DNA of 7,450 nucleotides, taken from positions 1-7,450 of the forward strand of contig PWLK01000111.1 of the NCBI GenBank assembly GCA_003560545.1. Reading direction: 5' to 3'. The notes beneath the pieces are model-generated. The model did not search any database and was not told the origin of the DNA. It saw only the letters and a list, made by a program, of their open reading frames with translations. Each line of letters starts with the position of its first letter. The first letter of the stretch is position 1. Positions 1 to 4,258 of the stretch are shown in pieces. The DNA is from Candidatus Woesearchaeota archaeon. GTDB lineage: Archaea; Nanobdellota; Nanobdellia; Woesearchaeales; 21-14-0-10-32-9. The translations under genes and the position numbers were made by a program.

Positions 1-312
1 GCAATTGCAGCCATAACAGCTTATGACTGGCCCGGGAATGTGCGCGAGCTTCAGAACAGAATACGCCGCGCCCTGGGTACCACCAACGGCAACGCCCTTT
101 CAGCAGCTGATCTTGGTTTTGATGACAGCAGTGTTTCCGGAGATGAGGATGATGTCCTGACTTTGAGGGATGCGCGTGCCGCCGCTGAAATAAAAGCCAT
201 CCGCCAGGCCCTGGCCCTCCATAACAATAATATCAGTCATGCAGCGCAGATGCTTAAAGTAAGCCGGCCGACACTTCATGATCTTTTGAAAAAACACGGG
301 ATTGAAATTTGA
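1..312 (+). CDS. prsR: PrsR-like PEP-CTERM system sigma-54 response regulator, C-terminal part (5' truncated by window)
   Basis: The reading frame is open from base 1, so the gene starts before the window; 103 residues are visible, and the GTG at 40 is only an internal Val codon. Visible residues 8-20 contain YDWPGNVRELQNR, the conserved end of the AAA+ sigma-54-interaction domain of NtrC-type activators. Residues from about 62 to 103 form a Fis-type helix-turn-helix (HTH_8) ending SRPTLHDLLKKHGIEI. Known of the family: SRPTL(Y/H)DLLKKLGI-like endings are typical of PrsR, the response regulator paired with the kinase PrsK in PEP-CTERM/exosortase loci, whereas generic NtrC proteins usually read SRRTLYRKLK. 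Its job would be to bind upstream enhancers and open sigma-54 promoters of PEP-CTERM genes in the cytoplasm. Two good sigma-54 promoters and a PEP-CTERM gene lie downstream, which fits. The receiver domain and most of the ATPase are outside the window. Confidence is high for the family and moderate for the symbol. Confidence 0.85.
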   Translation, partial: AIAAITAYDWPGNVRELQNRIRRALGTTNGNALSAADLGFDDSSVSGDEDDVLTLRDARAAAEIKAIRQALALHNNNISHAAQMLKVSRPTLHDLLKKHGIEI

Positions 313-519
313 AGCCCGCGGTCTGGTCTGAAGTGAAGCAATGTTTACGGATGTAATATTGGCCGAAACCGAGCTGTATGCTTGCTAAAGACGGATTTAT
401 GATCGTTATGCCCCAAACGAATAATTAATTGGGGGAATTAAGGCCCATGCCTAAAGTAATGAATTGACTTGTTGCGGTTTTCGTCTTAAAAAAATATAAT
501 CCCTGCAAGGAGAAAAATA
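313..519. other. Intergenic region between prsR-like gene and repeat protein gene
   Basis: These 207 bases hold no convincing gene. A short dyad CCCCAA (411-416) / TTGGGG (429-434) with a 12-nt loop is present, without a T-tract, so it is not a clear terminator. No good promoter was found: GG-N10-GC at 361-374 has poor flanking matches to the sigma-54 consensus, and a TTGACT (464-469) / TATAAT (495-500) pair is spaced 25 bases apart, which is too far. The AAGGAG ribosome binding site of the next gene lies at 507-512. Confidence 0.5.
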
Positions 520-1968
520 ATGAAAAAGCCATCCTTGAAATTTTATGCAATCATGCGTGTGTTTGCTCTTCTATCAGTGCTCAGCTTTTTTCCGGGCTTG
601 AACACTGCCCCACTCCAGGCGGGGAATGTCCTCCTTTACGATAACGGCCCTTTAATTACCAGCCAAGGTGACGGCCCTGAAGGTTCTGACGTGAGCTTTG
701 TCCAGACGAATGAACTGGAGCTGAATACAATCGGATTTGCCGTAAGCTCAATTGATAACGCCCGTGTCGCGGATGACTTTGAAGTTACTGACCCGGATGG
801 CTGGACGATCAAGAAGTTGGTTTTTTTTGCCCATCAGGAAGATTCAGGAACAGAATCTCCAATGACCAAGGTCAATTTCCGAATCTGGGATGGTCATCCA
901 GGCGATTGGGACAGTGTAATTGTCTTTGGTGATGCTGAAACCAACAGAATTGATTCAACCGGCTGGACTAATATCTATCGCTACTCTGATTTGACTCCGC
1001 CTGATAATAAGACACGTTGGCCTATCATGGAGGTTACAGCAGATGTTGGTTCTGAAGAGCTGACTTTGCAGCCCGGGACGTACTGGCTTGATTGGCAGAT
1101 TGATGGATCAGAAGGAAGCTCCGTGTTTCAGCCTCCAGTAACCATTCTTGGGCAGACCCATACCGGAAATGCTCTTCGGTTTATCGAAAATGAATGGATT
1201 TCAATGTTGGATTTTGGCACAAATACTCCCCAGGGTGCTCCCTTTAAACTGCTGGGCACCACTATCCATAACGTAAGTTTTAATGCTCAAGAGGGCTCAA
1301 CACCGGTTCCAGAGTCAAAGCAGGTTGTGTTCGGACAGCCCTACGGGGACCTGGCCACAACTCATCGTACAGGATACACCTTTACCGGCTGGTTTACCCA
1401 GGCTGTGGGAGGCGAAGAGGTCACGCCAGAAACAATAGTGGAAACATCCGAGGATCATACCCTTTACGCCAGATGGTCTGCAAATGAATATATGCTAAGT
1501 TTTGATGCTCAAGGGGGCTCAACACCGGTTCCAGGGTCAAAGCAGGTTGTGTTCGGACAGCCCTACGGGGACCTGGCCACAACTCATCGTACAGGATACA
1601 CCTTTACCGGCTGGTTCACCCAGTCTGTGGGGGGCGAAGAGGTCACGCCAGAAACAATAGTGGAAACAGCCGGGGATCATACGCTTTACGCTCAGTGGGC
1701 TCCTCAATATAAAGTGACATTTGATTCCCAGGGAGGAACTTCGCCCAGTCCCTCATCCAAGATGGTCACCCTTGGCCAGGCTTACGGTCATTTGCCCGCT
1801 ACATCCCGTGATGGATATTTCTTTGCAGGCTGGTTTACCTCTTCTGATGGTGGTGATCGCATAACCGCAGGAACAATTGTTATCAGAAATGAGGACCACG
1901 TTCTATACGCCCAATGGTCTGACCGACAAATAGTTCTGCCCCATTTACCGCTGTTGCTGCTTGATTAA
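520..1968 (+). CDS. Secreted protein with three InlB/Flg_new-type repeats and a hydrophobic LP-containing C-terminal tail
   Basis: 482 residues. The ATG start has AAGGAG seven bases upstream. Residues 1-35 are a signal peptide (basic start, hydrophobic stretch about 13-27, likely cleavage near LQAG). Residues 36-247 form a beta-rich domain with ADDFEV, RIWDG and GTYWLDWQ stretches, a pattern I know from bacterial secreted and PEP-CTERM proteins but cannot tie to a named domain. Residues 250-323, 324-396 and 397-466 are Listeria-Bacteroides (Flg_new, InlB B-repeat-like) repeats, each with a GYxFxGWF core and ending in LYAxW; copies 1 and 2 are almost identical. The protein ends in a 16-residue tail SDRQIVLPHLPLLLLD, with neither PEP-CTERM nor LPXTG. 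The role is probably an extracellular or cell-surface adhesive or structural protein; no enzymatic motif is visible. The tail resembles that of the protein encoded at 4259-5917. A T8 run at 821-828 lies in the coding region. Function is unknown. Confidence 0.9.
   Translation: MKKPSLKFYAIMRVFALLSVLSFFPGLNTAPLQAGNVLLYDNGPLITSQGDGPEGSDVSFVQTNELELNTIGFAVSSIDNARVADDFEVTDPDGWTIKKLVFFAHQEDSGTESPMTKVNFRIWDGHPGDWDSVIVFGDAETNRIDSTGWTNIYRYSDLTPPDNKTRWPIMEVTADVGSEELTLQPGTYWLDWQIDGSEGSSVFQPPVTILGQTHTGNALRFIENEWISMLDFGTNTPQGAPFKLLGTTIHNVSFNAQEGSTPVPESKQVVFGQPYGDLATTHRTGYTFTGWFTQAVGGEEVTPETIVETSEDHTLYARWSANEYMLSFDAQGGSTPVPGSKQVVFGQPYGDLATTHRTGYTFTGWFTQSVGGEEVTPETIVETAGDHTLYAQWAPQYKVTFDSQGGTSPSPSSKMVTLGQAYGHLPATSRDGYFFAGWFTSSDGGDRITAGTIVIRNEDHVLYAQWSDRQIVLPHLPLLLLD
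1267..1917 (+). repeat. Three tandem Flg_new repeats (222/219/210 bp)
   Basis: Copy 1 is 1267-1488, copy 2 is 1489-1707 and copy 3 is 1708-1917, all in frame. Copies 1 and 2 run with a 222-bp offset and are about 93% identical by eye over roughly 204 bases, including many synonymous positions, while copy 3 is clearly diverged. This indicates a recent duplication or gene conversion of one repeat. Confidence 0.9.
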
Positions 1969-2004
1969 AGAATCCTGACCCAGGAATTGAATCAGCTCCT
2001 GAAA

Positions 2005-2025
2005 GGGGCAAGACTACCTTGCCCC
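2005..2025. other. Perfect 8-bp hairpin downstream of the repeat protein gene
   Basis: GGGGCAAG (2005-2012) and CTTGCCCC (2018-2025) enclose the loop ACTAC. It sits 36 bases after the stop at 1968, but there is no T-tract, so it is not a canonical intrinsic terminator. It is equally well placed as the right-end hairpin of the adjacent IS200-like remnant, whose transposase frame ends at 2065 on the minus strand. Confidence 0.55.
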
Positions 2026-2036
2026 CACAGGAGGCA
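2018..2036. repeat. Direct repeat copy 1 flanking the IS200-like remnant
   Basis: CTTGCCCCCACAGGAGGCA matches CTTGTCCTTACAGGAGGCA at 2478-2496 in 16 of 19 positions; all three differences are C/T and the last ten bases are identical. The two copies bracket the transposase remnant. Confidence 0.5.
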
Positions 2037-2043
2037 AGGATCT

Positions 2044-2054
2044 ACGTTGTCCCC
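2044..2054. repeat. 11-bp inverted repeat, left copy
   Basis: ACGTTGTCCCC is the exact reverse complement of GGGGACAACGT at 2340-2350. The pair encloses the transposase remnant. Confidence 0.7.
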
Positions 2055-2064
2055 GTTTGATTAA

Positions 2065-2316
2065 TTATTGTTCGTACTTCTTTTCTTGCTCTTCCTGATA
2101 TTTGACATATTTTCTGATTTTTTCTGAATCGAGGCCTACCGTGTCCACACAGTAACCTCGTGCCCAAGCTCTTTGATGTTGACATAATGCCCGGGTACAG
2201 CTTTCAATTTCTGCCGCCAATCTTCCTCTCAGTATCCGGAAACGATATTTTGGAGTCCATACGATATGGTATTGGCAAAACCATATTGGATGGGATAGCT
2301 TTCGAAAACGGGCCAT
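2065..2316 (-). pseudogene. tnpA: IS200/IS605 family TnpA (Y1 transposase), internally deleted
   Basis: 83 residues from the ATG at 2316-2314, which has AAGGAG six bases upstream on the minus strand (plus-strand CTCCTT 2323-2328). An in-frame extension to 2355 exists but adds only unrelated residues. The start MARFRKLSHPIWFCQYHIVW is the usual TnpA N-terminus, and the end ARGYCVDTVGLDSEKIRKYV is the usual C-terminal part with the helix carrying the nucleophilic Tyr. Known of the family: TnpA is normally about 130-150 residues and has an HUH motif (HVHLL-like) in the middle for metal-dependent single-strand cleavage. Here the N-terminal part joins the C-terminal part near residue 50 (RALCQHQRAW), and roughly 50-60 residues including the HUH motif are missing while the frame stays open. 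The protein cannot be catalytic, so the copy is dead or would need transposase supplied in trans. Confidence 0.85.
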
Positions 2317-2339
2317 GGTTAACTCCTTTGTCAGGTTGT

Positions 2340-2350
2340 GGGGACAACGT
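2340..2350. repeat. 11-bp inverted repeat, right copy
   Basis: GGGGACAACGT is the reverse complement of 2044-2054. It is also part of a small hairpin, GTTGT (2335-2339) / ACAAC (2344-2348) with a GGGG loop, just upstream of the tnpA ribosome binding site. Confidence 0.7.
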
Positions 2351-2371
2351 GACATCGGGGCACCATGGCCC

Positions 2372-2395
2372 GTTCAACTAGCAAAACTGTTGAAC
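2372..2395. other. Hairpin with a single bulged T, candidate IS200 left-end hairpin
   Basis: GTTCAAC (2372-2378) pairs with GTTGAAC (2389-2395), and AG (2380-2381) pairs with CT (2387-2388), leaving one unpaired T at 2379 and the loop CAAAA. Stem hairpins with an extrahelical base are recognised by TnpA in IS608-type elements. It lies upstream of the transposase remnant, as a left end should. Assignment as the functional left end is inference. Confidence 0.5.
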
Positions 2396-2758
2396 TCTGA
2401 CCCGGTCTAAAGGACCGAAATTTCTATGCCGACACCTGTTCTGGCTAATATCCAGATTCCGAACCGCGCATCATATACTTGTCCTTACAGGAGGCAGACA
2501 AAGGTAGTGGGGTTATATTTCAATAGTCCGCTTCAGCGCAATGAATTCGAATTTTTTTGATGAAACAAGGCGAGGGAAGACTGGATAGAATTGAGACTTG
2601 ACCAGAATATTCAATCATAGAAACATTTATTTCGGTTCAGCTCAAAAAGCCTGATACATCCCGCAGATTCAAGGATGATGTTTCCAGTATAAATACAGGA
2701 ATGATGATGAGTAGAAGTTTTTATTCGCGGATAGATTAAATCCAGTTGCAAGATCCAC
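2396..2758. other. Intergenic region without recognisable gene
   Basis: It holds a short hairpin CGGTC (2403-2407) / GACCG (2413-2417), the second copy of the direct repeat at 2478-2496, and a palindrome AATTCGAATT near 2546. No coding frame with a ribosome binding site, RNA gene or sigma-54 promoter was seen. It may be decayed sequence around the IS remnant. Confidence 0.5.
2478..2496. repeat. Direct repeat copy 2 flanking the IS200-like remnant
   Basis: CTTGTCCTTACAGGAGGCA matches 2018-2036 in 16 of 19 positions. It lies outside the 5' side of the transposase remnant. Confidence 0.5.
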
Positions 2759-2796
2759 CAACAAAAAAACCCGGCTTTAGCCGGGTTTTTTTGTTG
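2759..2796. terminator. Strong bidirectional intrinsic terminator
   Basis: A perfect 17-bp stem: CCCGGC (2770-2775) and GCCGGG (2780-2785) around the loop TTTA, extended by A7 (2763-2769) against T7 (2786-2792) and CAAC against GTTG. The A- and T-tracts give a U-tail on either strand. It starts 27 bases past the stop of the minus-strand PEP-CTERM gene and would end that transcript; it would also stop rightward readthrough from the IS region. Confidence 0.95.
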
Positions 2797-2822
2797 CTTT
2801 GAATTATATTTTAAGTGGTGGT

Positions 2823-3413
2823 TTATTTGTTAAATCTCTTGCGGCTGATACCAAATAAACCAAGCAGGCCTATACCGAGAAGCAGGAGTGTTCCTGGTTC
2901 AGGTACAGGCACTGAACCGAGGTTCGTCACTTTAGCCTGAACAGTTGCAGTGGAGCCGCTTACAATTGTAAATCCCTGAGCCAGTGAGATTTGAACAAGA
3001 CTACCGTCAACCGTGAATTGTTGGACAGGATCAATCCAGGTTAACATTCCTCCGGAAACCACACCCAAAACAGTTGCATACAAACCAGAACCTGAGTATA
3101 CACCTTCTAAATTCTCCGGTTGTGTAAAAGCTAAAGTAGCGGAGACGTTAAAAGTTCCCCCCCCCGTTCCAGTTGCATAAAACTCAATGAAATCGAAGCT
3201 GTAGGATTCTCCTTGATTCAGAGTAAAAGGATTTTCACCGAGATCTTGTGCCCGTTCCGCATTCAGTGTTGTATATCCAATTGTGTTAACATCAAATAAA
3301 GTAACATCTGAACCATCTTTGTCAGCCTGAAATGTTATAGGAATGGCTTTCGCCACTCCAGACAGAAGGAACACCATCATTAAGCTTATCAGAGATACTT
3401 TGATTTTCAGCAT
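2823..3413 (-). CDS. PEP-CTERM sorting domain-containing exported protein
   Basis: 196 residues from the ATG at 3413-3411, preceded by AAGGAG (plus-strand CTCCTT 3421-3426) with a 7-base spacer. An upstream in-frame ATG at 3485 lies above the promoter and would bury the signal peptide, so it is rejected. Residues 1-23 are a signal peptide (MLKIK start, hydrophobic core, AKA cleavage). The middle, about 24-165, is beta-rich and not a family I can name. The C-terminus has VPVPEPG with the PEP motif at residues 171-173, then a Leu/Gly-rich membrane segment, then the basic tail SRKRFNK. Known of the family: this tripartite signal is recognised by an exosortase in the inner membrane, and such proteins accompany exopolysaccharide export. 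The gene has its own sigma-54 promoter and faces the gene at 4259 divergently. A run of nine G on the coding strand (plus-strand 3157-3165) encodes a Gly-Gly stretch upstream of the sorting signal. The exosortase itself is not in the window. Confidence 0.92.
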   Translation of the reverse strand: MLKIKVSLISLMMVFLLSGVAKAIPITFQADKDGSDVTLFDVNTIGYTTLNAERAQDLGENPFTLNQGESYSFDFIEFYATGTGGGTFNVSATLAFTQPENLEGVYSGSGLYATVLGVVSGGMLTWIDPVQQFTVDGSLVQISLAQGFTIVSGSTATVQAKVTNLGSVPVPEPGTLLLLGIGLLGLFGISRKRFNK

Positions 3414-3444
3414 ATTATTTCTCCTTATATGTTTATTTTTAACA

Positions 3445-3460
3445 TGCAAATGACAAGCCA
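3445..3460 (-). promoter_or_regulatory. Sigma-54 (-24/-12) promoter for the PEP-CTERM gene
   Basis: On the minus strand the sequence reads TGGCTTGTCATTTGCA, against the consensus TGGCAC-N5-TTGCA, with GG and GC exactly ten bases apart. Transcription would start about 12 bases downstream, near 3435, just before the ribosome binding site at 3426-3421. Known: PEP-CTERM genes are commonly preceded by sigma-54 promoters activated by PrsR, and a PrsR-like gene lies at the left edge. Confidence 0.85.
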
Positions 3461-3625
3461 ATGACTTAAGTATCTTAAATAACATGCTAATTTTTTTCTT
3501 TCTTTAATCAAAAACATGCATATGTAAAAAAAAGCGACAGTTTCTAAAGCCTGTTTCGCACCGGCCAGTTCTGTATTTACTGTTCATTCGTATTTGAAAT
3601 TGAAAAACCAGGTATTTAAAACTCC

Positions 3626-3659
3626 TGTTCATGATTTTTTCAGTATAATTTCATGAACA
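3626..3659. promoter_or_regulatory. 9-bp inverted repeat, candidate activator site or hairpin
   Basis: TGTTCATGA (3626-3634) and TCATGAACA (3651-3659) are perfect reverse complements separated by 16 bases. No T-tract follows on either strand, so a terminator is unlikely. The position is about 170-200 bases upstream of the leftward sigma-54 promoter. Confidence 0.45.
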
Positions 3660-3834
3660 AACTATATTTTCCGAATTAAAAGGTGTCGATTTTTTTTGCA
3701 GCAAACAGTAAGGATATGGCTAAATTGGTAGTAGAGAAGTGTTGAAATACTATCCCGGGGAACAAGTGGTTCGGATTTCAAAATTATATCCAGGCGGATG
3801 AATCAAGCATTAATTATCCACTTTGAAACAACAG

Positions 3835-3848
3835 TTACACCTGTGTAA
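3835..3848. promoter_or_regulatory. 14-bp near-palindrome, candidate enhancer site
   Basis: TTACAC and GTGTAA flank a CT centre. The site lies about 130 bases upstream of the -24 element at 3976, a usual distance for the enhancer of a sigma-54 activator. Confidence 0.4.
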
Positions 3849-3975
3849 TTCGTTTTTTTCTATAATCGTAAATTTTCTCGAACAAATATATTGTATTCTC
3901 CATGCCGGATTTTTTACCATCTAATTTTAAAGACTTTTTTAACAGACTGGCTGCAATTTTATTATTTTAAAATCG

Positions 3976-3991
3976 AGGCACTGATTTTGCT
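3976..3991 (+). promoter_or_regulatory. Sigma-54 (-24/-12) promoter for the riboswitch-led FN3/PKD gene
   Basis: AGGCACTGATTTTGCT matches TGGCAC-N5-TTGCW in all but the first base, with GG (3977-3978) and GC (3989-3990) ten bases apart. The predicted start is near 4002, which gives a leader of about 257 bases that contains the complete riboswitch. Confidence 0.85.
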
Positions 3992-4106
3992 AGTGGATTT
4001 GACTGCTGGGATTATGAAACAATTCTGTTAATAATCATTTGCACTTGTTATTTGCGAAGAAGTAATTTATTGATTTTAAATAAGTCTTCAAAAAAGACTA
4101 GAGTGC

Positions 4107-4197
4107 CTGATAAAGGCAAACTGTTTGAAAAAACAGGACGCAAAGCCAACGGCCTAAGTTCAGTGATCTTTACTGGATATGGCGGCAGGGTTGCCGG
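4107..4197 (+). promoter_or_regulatory. Cyclic-di-GMP-I (GEMM-I) riboswitch aptamer
   Basis: The conserved core is present in order. GGCAAAC is at 4115-4121. A perfect hairpin CTGTTT (4121-4126), GAAA tetraloop (4127-4130), AAACAG (4131-4136) follows. GGACGCAAAGCC is at 4136-4147, then GGCCTAAG to 4158. TATGG (4178-4182) with CCTAAG (4153-4158) forms the classical 11-nt receptor for a GAAA tetraloop. The 3' strand is GGGTTGCCGG, ending at 4197. P1 would pair CTGATAA (4107-4113) with TTGCCGG (4191-4197), with two G-U pairs and one A-C mismatch. Known of the class: these RNAs bind c-di-GMP and control motility, matrix and surface genes. The downstream gene encodes a secreted adhesin-like protein. 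The 67-codon frame starting with TTG at 4052 is a by-product of this RNA. Confidence 0.93.
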
Positions 4198-4209
4198 ATT
4201 GAGACAGCG

Positions 4210-4252
4210 CCTTTCAGGCCGGCTCACCGCGGCCCGCAACAGACTGGAAAGG
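4210..4252 (+). promoter_or_regulatory. Likely riboswitch expression platform sequestering the ribosome binding site
   Basis: CCTTTC (4210-4215) is complementary to GAAAGG (4247-4252), which contains the ribosome binding site of the gene at 4259. The helix extends by AG/CT past one bulged G and encloses an inner stem GGCCG (4217-4221) / CGGCC (4230-4234). CCGGC at 4219-4223 can instead pair with GCCGG (4193-4197), the 3' strand of the aptamer's P1, so the two folds are mutually exclusive. There is no T-tract, so control of translation is more likely than of termination. The direction of switching cannot be told from sequence. Confidence 0.6.
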
Positions 4253-4258
4253 TGACAT

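Larger units (their letters stand above)
2005..2417 (-). mobile_element. IS200/IS605-family remnant (approximate limits)
   Basis: The element holds a deleted transposase gene on the minus strand. An 11-bp inverted repeat flanks it: ACGTTGTCCCC (2044-2054) and GGGGACAACGT (2340-2350). Hairpins lie on both sides: 2005-2025 on the transposase 3' side, and 2372-2395 and 2403-2417 on the 5' side. Known of the family: IS200/IS605 elements have subterminal hairpins instead of true terminal inverted repeats, and transpose as single strands. The exact ends are not determinable here, and the limits given are the outermost hairpins. Confidence 0.6.
3461..3975. promoter_or_regulatory. Divergent regulatory region between two sigma-54 promoters
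   Basis: About 515 AT-rich bases with no supported gene separate two outward-facing sigma-54 promoters. Dyads suitable for activator binding are present: TGTTCATGA (3626-3634) / TCATGAACA (3651-3659), with another TGTTCAT at 3581-3587, and TTACAC-CT-GTGTAA at 3835-3848. Enhancer sites for sigma-54 activators typically lie 80-200 bases upstream of the promoter, which fits 3835-3848 for the rightward promoter and 3581-3659 for the leftward one. Binding by PrsR is inference. Confidence 0.6.

Noticed and set aside
361..374. GG-N10-GC as a sigma-54 promoter for the gene at 520
   Set aside because: Only the four invariant bases match; the flanking positions (CCG, GAGCT) do not resemble CAC and TTGCA.
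411..460. Possible second GEMM-like element (CCCAAAC and GCCTAAAG upstream of the gene at 520)
   Set aside because: There is no GAAA-capped hairpin, no GACGCAAAGCC and no receptor partner; only short fragments look similar.
464..500. TTGACT and TATAAT as a sigma-70 promoter
   Set aside because: The spacer is 25 bases, and transcription would start at the ribosome binding site.
2317..2355. Upstream ATG extending TnpA by 13 residues
   Set aside because: The added residues are not part of the family and the ATG at 2316 has AAGGAG at the right distance.
2160..2381. 73-codon frame on the plus strand
   Set aside because: It is antisense to the tnpA remnant, which has a clear family match and its own ribosome binding site.
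3414..3485. Upstream ATG extending the PEP-CTERM protein by 24 residues
   Set aside because: It would place the signal peptide inside the protein and start above the sigma-54 promoter; the ATG at 3413 has an ideal ribosome binding site.
4052..4255. 67-codon frame starting with TTG ahead of the FN3/PKD gene
   Set aside because: It covers the riboswitch aptamer and expression platform, has a rare start without a ribosome binding site, and its sequence is explained by RNA structure.
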